Shown: positions 56,303 to 64,000 of the stretch, one piece after another | Layout of the letters: the number at the start of each line of letters is the position of its first letter | How positions within the stretch are numbered: position 1 is the first letter of the stretch | Assembly: GCA_012719125.1 (NCBI GenBank) | Contig: JAAYAY010000361.1 | Location: forward strand, 1-64,000 | Origin: Planctomycetaceae bacterium | GTDB taxonomy: Bacteria > Planctomycetota > Planctomycetia > Pirellulales > Thermoguttaceae | Reading direction: 5' to 3' | Length of the DNA stretch: 64,000 nucleotides | Translations under genes and position numbers: made by a program | Notes under the pieces: model-generated | Told to the model about the DNA's origin: nothing | Database searches by the model: none | The model's input: only the letters and a program-made list of their open reading frames with translations

Positions 56303-57715
56303 ATGAGCACACCGAAAGATAACGCCACCCACCGTCGTGAGTTCCTTGCCAACACCGGTCGCGCTGCTGCAGGTCTGGCCCTGGCCGGCGTCGTCGTGCC
56401 GGCGGTTCACGCCGGCGAGGACAACACGATTCGCTTGGCCTTGATTGGTTGCGGCGGCCGGGGCCGCGGCGCGGTGGCCAACGCCATGTCGGCCGGCGGG
56501 CTGATTCTGGAAGACGCCTCCGGCACCGACCGAGCAGTCGGTTCGGCGGCCGGGGGCCCCATCAAGCTGGTGGCCATGGCCGATCTGCGTCAGGATCGTC
56601 TCGACCAGACGCACAAAGTACTGAGCAACTTGCTCGGAGACCGGATTGACGTGCCGGAGGATCGGCGGTTCCGGGGATTCGACGCCTACCGCCATGCCAT
56701 GGACTGTCTGGGCCCGGGCGACGTGGCCATTTTGACGACCCACGCCGCCTTCCGTGCGCCCCATCTCGAGTACGCCATCGAGAAGGGGATCAACGTGTTC
56801 ATGGAAAAGGACTTCGCTGCCGATCCCGGCGGGGTGAAGCGGATGATCCGCGCCGGTGAGGCGGCCGAGAAGAAGAACCTCAAGATCGGCGCCGGCCTGA
56901 TGTGCCGCCATTCCTCGGCACGGCAGGCGATGATCCAGCAGATCCGCGACGGCGCGATGGGCGACATCCAACTCATCCGCGCCTACCGCATGGATTCTGG
57001 TTACTGTATGGCTCCCTTCCCCCAAGGCCAGAACGAGTTGCTCTGGCAACTCAGCCCCGGCCACCCCTACCAGTTCATTTGGTCCTCCGGCGGAATCTTC
57101 ATCGAACTGATGATTCACCAGATCGACGAATGCTTCTGGATCAAGGACTCCTGGCCAATCTCGGCCCACGGCGTCGGCGGACGCTATGTCGGCAGCACCG
57201 ACTGCAGCCAGAACCTCGACAGCTACTCGATCGAGTATACCTTTGCCGACCAGTCGAAGGCCCTCGTCACCGGCCGCTATATTCCCAAGTGCGAGAACGA
57301 TTTCGCCACCTTCGTCCACGGAACCAAGTGTGCCGGCCAGTTCTCGGGCAACGTCCACGCTCCCACCTGCAAGATCTACAAGGACCAACACATGGAGCGG
57401 ACCAACGTCGCCTGGGAACCGGAAAAGGAGAAGGTGAATCCCTGGCAGGCCGAATGGGACGTGCTCCTGAGCGCCATTCGCCAGGATCGCCCCCACAACG
57501 AGGCCCGCCGGGCGGCCCTTGCCAACCTCGGGGCCATGATGGGACGCGCCGCCGTTCACATGGGACGCACGATCACCTGGGAAGAAGCCACGGCCTCCGA
57601 CTTCCAGTTCTTCGGCGGAATCGACACGCTCACCGACGACAGCCCGGCCCCCGTCCAGGCCAACGCCGAGGGTCGCTATCCGGCGCCCGTGCCGGGCAAG
57701 TGGGTCGAGGTCTGA
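56303..57715 (+). CDS. Tat-exported Gfo/Idh/MocA-family oxidoreductase
   Basis: Protein of 470 residues. The start is ATG 56303, giving a twin-arginine signal (THRREFLANTGRAAAGLALA). The NAD(P)-binding domain begins IRLALIGCGGRGRGAVANAM; the family lysine is in VFMEKDFAADPGGVKRM, and the catalytic-domain His region is IELMIHQIDECFWIKD. C-terminal substrate domain: TWEEATASDFQFFGGID. Such exported oxidoreductases are abundant in Planctomycetota and act on sugars or inositols; a tightly bound cofactor would be needed outside the cytoplasm. The substrate is not readable. Confidence 0.92.
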   Translation: MSTPKDNATHRREFLANTGRAAAGLALAGVVVPAVHAGEDNTIRLALIGCGGRGRGAVANAMSAGGLILEDASGTDRAVGSAAGGPIKLVAMADLRQDRLDQTHKVLSNLLGDRIDVPEDRRFRGFDAYRHAMDCLGPGDVAILTTHAAFRAPHLEYAIEKGINVFMEKDFAADPGGVKRMIRAGEAAEKKNLKIGAGLMCRHSSARQAMIQQIRDGAMGDIQLIRAYRMDSGYCMAPFPQGQNELLWQLSPGHPYQFIWSSGGIFIELMIHQIDECFWIKDSWPISAHGVGGRYVGSTDCSQNLDSYSIEYTFADQSKALVTGRYIPKCENDFATFVHGTKCAGQFSGNVHAPTCKIYKDQHMERTNVAWEPEKEKVNPWQAEWDVLLSAIRQDRPHNEARRAALANLGAMMGRAAVHMGRTITWEEATASDFQFFGGIDTLTDDSPAPVQANAEGRYPAPVPGKWVEV

Positions 57716-57851
57716 CACCGAGGCCGGACTACAATACTGCACCGCTACACGGTTGCGAAGGAACGGCGGGACATTGCCAGTTCTTGCCACCGGAGGTAGT
57801 GCAGTTTGGCGAACTGCTCAGTCTCGTCCCCGAACGGGGCGTTCACTACGT

Positions 57852-60800
57852 CTACTTCTTCCCCCGAAGCCGCACTGCCACTTCGATCTGCTTCCCGAAC
57901 GGAACCAGTGTTCCCTCCGCATGGAGCCATTCCTCCGGTTGTGTCCAAACGGTCGTGTTGATCTGAGAGGAAACCTGCCGTCCGCCGGGCAACGTCAGGT
58001 CGAGCCACACGCGGCGGATCTTGAAGCAGTCGCTGCCGGGGTTGGAAATGGAGAACGTGTTCTCCAGATCGAGTGCGGCGATCGCCTCGGGCGGAAGGGG
58101 AACCTCGACGTCGGGACCCCAGTTGCTCGCGGCGCCCGCGGCGGCCGATTCGACGCCACGGGAAGATGGGAGCGGGCCGATCGCCACACCGTTCAGCGTT
58201 CCGTGGGAAATGTAAGGTTCGCTGCCCTGGAGGCCGATGCCCTGGAAGCGAAGCTTGCCCGAGACGGCACCTCGCAACAGCTTGACGTCGACCTGCTCGG
58301 GCATGTGGGGGCCGTCGACGTGGGTCAACTCGACCGGCTTGTCGTGCAGCGTGCGAACGGGCACAGGCACGGCCGTCTGCAACCGAAGACTCGCCCATCG
58401 CGCCCAGTCGCCCGACGAATTGTCCTTCTTGCCCACGTCGGCGATCAGCTTCAACTGCACCGTTTTGCCGGCCCAGCGGGCCAGGTCGACGGACCAGGGA
58501 TCCCAGGCGTGCTTGTCCCAGACCCGCTCGCCGGCCAGGGTTTCCATGCCGTCGGCCTCAACCACGTTCACCTGGAACAGGATGCCGTCGCCCACGTCGC
58601 TGCCGTCGCCCTTGCCGATCTCGCACTGGAAGACGGCGGGCACTCTGGGCAGTTCAATCGGATCGGTCAGGGCGAACACGTAGCCCGTGCCGCCCACGTA
58701 GGGCGGGTGCATCGACCAGCCTTCGCGATCGCTGCCGCCGCAGGTGAGTTGATCTTCATGACGAACGTAGCCGTTGGTCTGGCCGAAGTCGCCCGATTCT
58801 TCCTTGCCCCGCATCCGCTGCCCGAACCGTGCGAAGGCCGGCCACGCCGCCGCTTCCGCGATCTGTTCCTCCGTCTTCAGCCACCAGGTCTTCCGGTAAA
58901 CCAGCGGGCCTGCCTCGATACGCAACTCGACGGGCTGAACGTCTTCGCGACCAGGCGCCTCCAAGTCGCGCGAGATCGTCAGGGCTTCCTCGGGCACAAG
59001 ACGCCGGTGCTCCATCTTGCCGAGGAGTTCAATCGAAGCATCTGTCGATCGGTTCACATGCGGAACCAGTTCGACGGCCAACCCGCCGGCCTGCAACTGA
59101 GCCGTCACGTCCACGAGCGGAACGACGAGAAAATCCAACCAGTCGTCTCCGACGCGATGCCAGAAGAGTCGTCCCACCGGCGTGTCGGCGGGGATCAGCA
59201 CGGTCGGATTGCCGGCGCCTTGAATCTGAATCGTCTCGCCCGGAATGGCCGTCGAAGGAGCCGAAGCGGCCGGCATTGCCGGTGCTGCTTCGGGCGTGAG
59301 AAGGTAGCTGAAGGCCCCCTCAACCGGTTCAACAAACACGAGGCCCCGGCTCAGTCGCGTTTCGGCCGGACCGATCGTTTCACCGGCCTCGTTCAGGGCG
59401 ACCGCATCGGCCCGGCGCCCGTCGAGCCCGATCCCGAAACCAACCTGGCAGAGAACCGGAATCAGTTCGACCTTTCCGTCTTCGCGCCGGTGGGCGATGA
59501 GATGCCCGTCGCAGGCGGCCCGTTCAAACCGCGTGAACCGGCCGCGGCCGTTGGCGTAGGTGTACTTCGGGCCGTCCACGTAATCAGCCCGCCGGCCGTC
59601 GACGATCGCGCTCAGGCCGACCAGGTCTTTCTTTTGGGTATCGCAGGCATACCAGCCGAAGGGCGGCAGGACGACGGGCGAATCCTGCGGCCGGTCGCCT
59701 GGGTGAATCTTCCATGAGTATTCCGGATGCCCGTTGACCCACACCTCCATCCCGCCGCGGTAACGGGTGCGGATCTGCGAGCGGCGGAAGTCGCCGCCGG
59801 CCAGGGCCGTGCTGGTATCGAGCAGGTTGCCGCCGGCGTCGGCGTAATGGATCGATTCGACCGTGTCGACCGCATAGCGCTGGTGAATCTGCTGAACGCT
59901 GAAGTAGCTGCGGAGCGATTCGGCTTCGCCGGCCTCGCGAACGAAAAAGCCCGTGTGCCCGAAGGCCAGCGTGGCGGCCAGGAACTGATCGAGCTTGGCG
60001 GGCCAGTCGGCAGACGTGATCTTTCGCATGCCGGTTCGGCCGAAGAACATGCCGGGGTTCCCCATGCCGAAATTGCAGCAGAGCGGGTGGAGCTTCTGCA
60101 GGTCGAAGTCGACAAGCCACGGGTTCTCAGTGAGCCGTGCCGCCTGATCCTGGCCGTAATTGCCGTCGGTCAGCCCGCAGTAGTACCAGTGATTATTGCC
60201 TTCGCTGTAGACCGGGCCATTCCAGGCCTGCTTCTGGTGGAGCATGATCTCGCCGTAGGCGTAGATCACGTCGGCCATGCGGCCGGCGCCGGGGACGCGG
60301 GCGTCGTAGTCGACGCTCGACCAGGGCGTAACGGCCGTGTGGACGTCGCAGTAGGCCGTGTCGAGCTGGAATTTTTGTTGGATAATGGGCGACAGGTGCG
60401 ACTCCAATTCCACAGCCCGAGTCGGTTTGAGCACGTAACAGCGAGCCCAGGCGGGTTGGAGTTGTCCGTCGCTTTCCCGAACAACCCCGTGCGGATCCCA
60501 GTGCTCGTTGACCGGGGCGAAGTCGCGGTAGTTGTTGTAGATGCCGTAGCGAAGGCCCAGGCCCCGCATGATGCGGGAGTACTCGGCCTGACCTTCATCG
60601 CCCCCCTTGCCCGGTGCGGCCCGGGTGCGGAGAGTGAAGCTCTCGCCGCCGTCGCGCCAGCCGACCTCGTGGTCGGTGACGACGATCTCGGTCATGCCGA
60701 ATCGTGCCACGCGCCGCCAGAAGGCGGCGTCCGCCTGGCGATCCGAGGCCCCATGGGCTCGCCACACGCGGCTCCCCGTCACCTCCATCCAGGGCGATTT

Positions 60801-62264
60801 GGGGTTGGGCATGTTCGGCAGCACTTCCTCGAACGTGGGAGCCACCGTAAGGAACAGCCGCTCGAAGCAATCGTTCCTGCCGTTCTGCAGCCTTGATTCC
60901 GGGTCCCAGAGCGGATGGTAACGGGTTCCGCCGTGATAGGTCACGCCGGACTCGTTGATCTCGTTGACGGCGAAGAACTCGGAGGCATTGGTGCGAAAGT
61001 GATCGAACAGTCCCATCAGGAACATTGGTTTGGGACCGTCGGTCGAGACGACCACGGCAGGCCGCATCGATCCGCATGTGAGGAAGGGAATCGTGACCAG
61101 TTCAGTCTGCTTGAGTCCAACGGCCCGGCCGGTGCGGACTTCTCCAACCACTCCGCCGAGGCACTCGAAGTCGACCACCAGCGACTTCTGCCAGAGCCGC
61201 AGTCGAAGGATTCCCTCGGCTGTTTGATCGCCCCATCGGTAGCGCCATCGCGCGGCGACAACGTTATCGGCAAGCCGGCAATCAAGCAACTCCGCCTTCT
61301 GGGCAGCGACCGGAGCGTCTTCTCCTGCTGCCTGGAATCGAAAGCCGCCGTCGACCATCGGCCGAAAGCGCAATCCGTCGGGGACGATCACCTCAATATC
61401 ACCCAAGTCGCCCTTGGCAGGCCGATAAACGTATGTGAGTTTCGCGTCGGGACCTTCGTAGCAGAAACGATACTCGCCGCCGTCCTGCTCGGTCCGCACG
61501 CGGAAGTCGGCCGTGGCATTATCGGGCAGAATCGTCTCTTCGCGATTCGGGAACGGGAGCCGGCCCGGCCCCGTATTGACGCCCGTCGATTGGCCTTCGA
61601 ACGGTTCGACACCGTGTCTGGGTCGCGGCTCGAACTGGAGCGGTTTGAACTCCTCCCGGTAGACCGCCAGATTGTCGAGATAGATTGTGCGGTCTTCACG
61701 ATTGTACCCGCCGCCAACCTCGATCGAGTCGAGTGCTGCCCCCTGTCCCAGAAGTTCGATCTGCTCGGGCGTGAGCCGGCGGTGCATGAGGAACCACTCT
61801 TTCCAGCGCACCCGTCCCATGTCGACGCGGGTCGTCTGCCCGTCAGCCGAACGGAGCACGACCGTGATCGAGACCTGCGGGGTTGACGGATCGGCGCTGT
61901 AGGCCCAGTTGTTTCCGTAGACCCATAGTGTGACACAGTCGGCCCCGGCGGGAATCGGCAGCGACTGGGGCGGCCGCAGCGTGACCACAGGCCCTCCGCC
62001 ATCGGCCCGATAGATGAGCTTGCCGACGTATCGGCCCCAGAGCTGTTGCTCCCGCGACGTTTCCAATGTTGCCACGGAGTGGTTCCCCGTGATCGTCCAA
62101 TCGTCGAGTTTCTCGAAGTCGACCAAGGCCGGACGGGGGTCCTCGATTCGGCCGGCCCAGTCCATCTCGTAGGGCCGCGCGCCAACGGGGGGTTCGGCGG
62201 CATCGACTGCCTCGAGAAGCCCCATAATCGCGGCGATTCCCACCCAAACCCATGTTTTGTCCAT
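57852..62264 (-). CDS. Large secreted glycoside-hydrolase-like protein
   Basis: Protein of 1470 residues with a signal peptide (VWVGIAAIMGLLEAVDAAEP). Residues about 40-210 look like a carbohydrate-binding sandwich (GADCVTLWVYGNNWAYSADP), followed by another beta-rich part. A central barrel region, about 460-800, has TEIVVTDHEVGWRDGGESFT, LRYGIYNNYRDFAPVNEHWD, QLDTAYCDVHTAVTPWSSVD (likely nucleophile Asp region) and NGPVYSEGNNHWYYCGL (likely acid/base Glu region), recalling GH101/GH31-like clans. The remainder is beta-rich with a possible NPCBM-like domain (WSVDLARWAGKTVQLKLIAD). The family assignment is uncertain, so I give only a glycosidase-like call. It is convergent with the Gfo/Idh gene. 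Confidence 0.7.
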   Translation of the reverse strand: MDKTWVWVGIAAIMGLLEAVDAAEPPVGARPYEMDWAGRIEDPRPALVDFEKLDDWTITGNHSVATLETSREQQLWGRYVGKLIYRADGGGPVVTLRPPQSLPIPAGADCVTLWVYGNNWAYSADPSTPQVSITVVLRSADGQTTRVDMGRVRWKEWFLMHRRLTPEQIELLGQGAALDSIEVGGGYNREDRTIYLDNLAVYREEFKPLQFEPRPRHGVEPFEGQSTGVNTGPGRLPFPNREETILPDNATADFRVRTEQDGGEYRFCYEGPDAKLTYVYRPAKGDLGDIEVIVPDGLRFRPMVDGGFRFQAAGEDAPVAAQKAELLDCRLADNVVAARWRYRWGDQTAEGILRLRLWQKSLVVDFECLGGVVGEVRTGRAVGLKQTELVTIPFLTCGSMRPAVVVSTDGPKPMFLMGLFDHFRTNASEFFAVNEINESGVTYHGGTRYHPLWDPESRLQNGRNDCFERLFLTVAPTFEEVLPNMPNPKSPWMEVTGSRVWRAHGASDRQADAAFWRRVARFGMTEIVVTDHEVGWRDGGESFTLRTRAAPGKGGDEGQAEYSRIMRGLGLRYGIYNNYRDFAPVNEHWDPHGVVRESDGQLQPAWARCYVLKPTRAVELESHLSPIIQQKFQLDTAYCDVHTAVTPWSSVDYDARVPGAGRMADVIYAYGEIMLHQKQAWNGPVYSEGNNHWYYCGLTDGNYGQDQAARLTENPWLVDFDLQKLHPLCCNFGMGNPGMFFGRTGMRKITSADWPAKLDQFLAATLAFGHTGFFVREAGEAESLRSYFSVQQIHQRYAVDTVESIHYADAGGNLLDTSTALAGGDFRRSQIRTRYRGGMEVWVNGHPEYSWKIHPGDRPQDSPVVLPPFGWYACDTQKKDLVGLSAIVDGRRADYVDGPKYTYANGRGRFTRFERAACDGHLIAHRREDGKVELIPVLCQVGFGIGLDGRRADAVALNEAGETIGPAETRLSRGLVFVEPVEGAFSYLLTPEAAPAMPAASAPSTAIPGETIQIQGAGNPTVLIPADTPVGRLFWHRVGDDWLDFLVVPLVDVTAQLQAGGLAVELVPHVNRSTDASIELLGKMEHRRLVPEEALTISRDLEAPGREDVQPVELRIEAGPLVYRKTWWLKTEEQIAEAAAWPAFARFGQRMRGKEESGDFGQTNGYVRHEDQLTCGGSDREGWSMHPPYVGGTGYVFALTDPIELPRVPAVFQCEIGKGDGSDVGDGILFQVNVVEADGMETLAGERVWDKHAWDPWSVDLARWAGKTVQLKLIADVGKKDNSSGDWARWASLRLQTAVPVPVRTLHDKPVELTHVDGPHMPEQVDVKLLRGAVSGKLRFQGIGLQGSEPYISHGTLNGVAIGPLPSSRGVESAAAGAASNWGPDVEVPLPPEAIAALDLENTFSISNPGSDCFKIRRVWLDLTLPGGRQVSSQINTTVWTQPEEWLHAEGTLVPFGKQIEVAVRLRGKK

Positions 62265-62426
62265 AGCCTCACCTCACTGACTAATCGCTTGCCTGTTGCT
62301 CGCATATGCGGGCCATTGTAGCCCTGGAGAAATGGGGCAAGCAAGTTGAGGAGGTGGACCAGGGGCGGTAGAATTGAAGGGTTGAGATAACGATCCAACT
62401 AATCGTCACCACACTTGAGGAATCCC

Positions 62427-62645
62427 ATGGCAATTGACACAGACGAACTTCGGGCGTTGCCTGCGGCCGAAAAGTTGCGGCTTGTTGAGTGGCTCTGGGA
62501 CGACCTGAGTGACTCCACTGAGCCGATTCCACTGCCCGAATGGGTGGGGCGTGAAGCAGCAAGGCGGCTTGAAGAGATGCGAGATCCCGATTTTGGCCTG
62601 AGTCACGAAGAAGTCTGGAAGCGGATTGACGAACGAAATGGCTAG
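62427..62645 (+). CDS. Addiction-module antitoxin (PF09720-like)
   Basis: Small protein of 72 residues starting at ATG 62427 with GAGG about 7 nt upstream. It has the pattern of the short RelB-like addiction-module component: LRALPAAEKLRLVEWLWDDL, then PLPEWVGREAARRLEEMRDP and WKRIDERNG at the end. It would bind and neutralise a RelE/ParE-type toxin. The gene overlaps the following toxin remnant by 8 nt, the usual arrangement. All of its length appears intact. Confidence 0.85.
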   Translation: MAIDTDELRALPAAEKLRLVEWLWDDLSDSTEPIPLPEWVGREAARRLEEMRDPDFGLSHEEVWKRIDERNG

Positions 62646-62832
62646 GCGAATACGTTACCATCCCCTCTTTGATTGTGACGTCCGTGAGGCTGAGTTCCCG
62701 TACGTTCTGCTTTTTCAACTGTTGCACGATGACCTCATCTTTCTGGGAGTCTTGCACACCGCGAGGTCTCCAGAGAAATGGCGCGAACGACAACAGGACA
62801 GTCAGCGGGGTAGGTTGAATCCGGACAGCTAG
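62638..62832 (+). pseudogene. RelE/ParE-type toxin with an internal in-frame deletion
   Basis: Frame of 64 residues starting at the ATG that overlaps the antitoxin stop. The N-terminal 18 residues (MARRIRYHPLFDCDVREA) match the start of ParE-type toxins. The C-terminal part (EFPYVLLFQLLHDDLIFLGV, LHTARSPEKWRERQ) matches their final strands, but the usual 35-45 residues in between (helices and first strand) are absent. The join is in frame, so the product could be made but should not fold as a normal toxin. I class it as a decayed gene; protein-level function is not excluded. Confidence 0.8.
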
Positions 62833-62848
62833 ATTTGGAGTTGAATCC

Positions 62849-64000
62849 ATGAGTTCCCGCAAACCGATCGGCCGTCGTGACTTCTTGCGCCATGCGTCGG
62901 CTGCCGTGGCGGCCGTCTCGGTAGGGCAGACCAGTTGGGCTCGCGAGAAGACGGTCCCCGGCTACCTGGCCGGCTACGAGATGCTCTACACCGACGATCC
63001 CGGGAAGGCCGCCGAGGCCTGGTTCTCCGAAGCGCGGTTCGGGCTGTTCATGCACTACGGGTTGTACAGTCTGCTGGGACGCGGCGAGTGGGTTATGTAC
63101 CACGAGAAGATCCCCATCGCCGACTACGAGCCGCTCAAGGATCAGTTCACGGCCGAGAAGTTCGACGCCGACTACATCACCGACCTCGCCCTCGAAGCCG
63201 GCATGCGCTACGTCAACCTGACCGCACGCCACCACGACGGATTCTGCCTGTTCGACACCAAGACGACCGACTACAACAGCGTGCAGAGTCCCGCCAAGCG
63301 GGACCTGATCGGCGAACTGGCCGAGCAATGCCGCAAGAAGGGTCTCGGCTGCTTCTTCTATTATTCTTACGCTGTGGACTGGCGGCACCCGTACACGTAT
63401 CCGCGCAACATGGGCCGCATGAGCAAGCCCGAGTGGGTCCAACCGGAGCCGTCCTACAAATGGAAGGGCCCGGAAGACTTCGCCAAGTACATCGAATACG
63501 CTCACGAGCAGATCCGCGAGTTGCTGACGAATTACGGTCCGATCGCGGGCATCTGGTTCGACCCGATCATGGCCTACTACGCCCAGCCCGACCTGTTTCC
63601 GATCCATGAAACCTATGCCATGGTTCGGCGGTTGCAGCCCCAGATCCTGATCTCCTTCAAGCAGGGCGCCACCGGCACGGAAGACTTCGCCGCGCCCGAG
63701 CGATCCGGGGCGTCGTTGGCCGATCGCGTGAAGTCCTCCCGGTTCGGTCACAAGTCGGTCGATATCGCCACCAAATCGTGGGACTCGAACAAGACCAAGC
63801 ACAACGAGATCTGCGACACCATGCAGCCCCGCGTCTGGGGCTATCAGAAAGACGACGACGGCAAGCACGATACCCGCGACGACGTCCTCCGCAAGCTGGC
63901 TGCCGCGGCGGAGCAGAACTGCAACCTGCTCCTCAATACGGGTCCGCTGCCCGACGGCTCCATCCACCCGGGCGACGCCGAAACGCTCCGCCAGGTCGGC
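62849..64000 (+). CDS. Tat-exported alpha-L-fucosidase (GH29), cut by the window end
   Basis: Partial gene: 384 codons to the end of the window with no stop. ATG 62849 has GGAG 8 nt upstream. A twin-arginine signal (IGRRDFLRHASAAVAAVSVG) is followed by a GH29 catalytic barrel: WFSEARFGLFMHYGLYSLLG, RYVNLTARHHDGFCLFDTKT, CFFYYSYAVDWRHPYTYP and the nucleophile Asp238 in PIAGIWFDPIMAYY. NCNLLLNTGPLPDGSIHPGD is the usual end of the catalytic domain. It removes terminal alpha-L-fucose from glycans. It was not complete enough to close in the window, so its C-terminal domain is not visible. Confidence 0.93.
   Translation, partial: MSSRKPIGRRDFLRHASAAVAAVSVGQTSWAREKTVPGYLAGYEMLYTDDPGKAAEAWFSEARFGLFMHYGLYSLLGRGEWVMYHEKIPIADYEPLKDQFTAEKFDADYITDLALEAGMRYVNLTARHHDGFCLFDTKTTDYNSVQSPAKRDLIGELAEQCRKKGLGCFFYYSYAVDWRHPYTYPRNMGRMSKPEWVQPEPSYKWKGPEDFAKYIEYAHEQIRELLTNYGPIAGIWFDPIMAYYAQPDLFPIHETYAMVRRLQPQILISFKQGATGTEDFAAPERSGASLADRVKSSRFGHKSVDIATKSWDSNKTKHNEICDTMQPRVWGYQKDDDGKHDTRDDVLRKLAAAAEQNCNLLLNTGPLPDGSIHPGDAETLRQVG

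Noticed and set aside
55325-57790. Very long open frame on the minus strand opposite the TIM-barrel and Gfo/Idh genes
   Set aside because: Antisense shadow in GC-rich DNA. Its residues are low in family motifs, while both plus-strand genes have clear signals and domains.

Overview
The window is GC-rich, gene-dense bacterial DNA that most likely comes from a Planctomycetota genome (Pirellulales-like). This is inferred from gene content: an S8 protease with an N-terminal LEPR-XLL-type sorting motif, a PcfJ-like protein of the type common in planctomycetes, YfhO-type and DUF4832 proteins, Tat-exported Gfo/Idh and fucosidase enzymes, a complete atpZ-atpC operon with long N-terminal extensions on AtpE and AtpF, and many starts without a Shine-Dalgarno sequence. 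No rRNA, tRNA, CRISPR array, transposase or phage gene was recognised.

Layout. 1-12.1 kb holds a C-terminally short PcfJ-like protein, a secreted YtcJ-like amidohydrolase, a pair of tandem 147-bp repeats, a LamG protein with an upstream YfhO-like membrane protein (the latter apparently frameshifted at its 3' end), and two paralogous zinc-ribbon membrane proteins flanking an SGNH-hydrolase/tartrate-dehydrogenase pair. 12.1-20.1 kb is the complete F1Fo ATP synthase operon on the minus strand (atpZ, AtpI-like, atpB, E, F, H, A, G, D, C). 20.9-25.1 kb, plus strand, carries a DUF4912 protein, a UVR-motif protein, ribF and an NrnA-like DHH phosphoesterase. 25.2-27.4 kb is leuC-leuD. 27.8-31.5 kb has a membrane Ser/Thr kinase, a small methyltransferase-like protein and a secreted alpha/beta hydrolase.

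31.5-49.0 kb is a surface-polysaccharide locus: DegT aminotransferase, initiating sugar transferase, three GT4 glycosyltransferases, SDR, 3-hydroxyacyl-CoA dehydrogenase, O-antigen-ligase-like protein, AsnB-type amidotransferase, flippase, two sulfotransferases and a GT-C-like membrane protein. Together they suggest export of an amidated, sulfated glycan. 49.5-52.2 kb encodes the large surface subtilase. 52.4-64 kb is a glycan-breakdown group: DUF4832 protein, TIM-barrel-like protein, Gfo/Idh oxidoreductase, a 1470-residue secreted glycosidase-like protein, a toxin-antitoxin remnant, and a GH29 alpha-L-fucosidase cut by the window end.

The most notable non-gene signal is a family of long hairpin repeats placed at gene 3' ends inside operons (atpD/atpC, leuC/leuD, and inside the end of the sugar transferase), in the same orientation relative to transcription. 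Others are a toxin gene with a clean in-frame core deletion beside an intact antitoxin, and a likely one-base frameshift that hides the true end of the YfhO-like gene.
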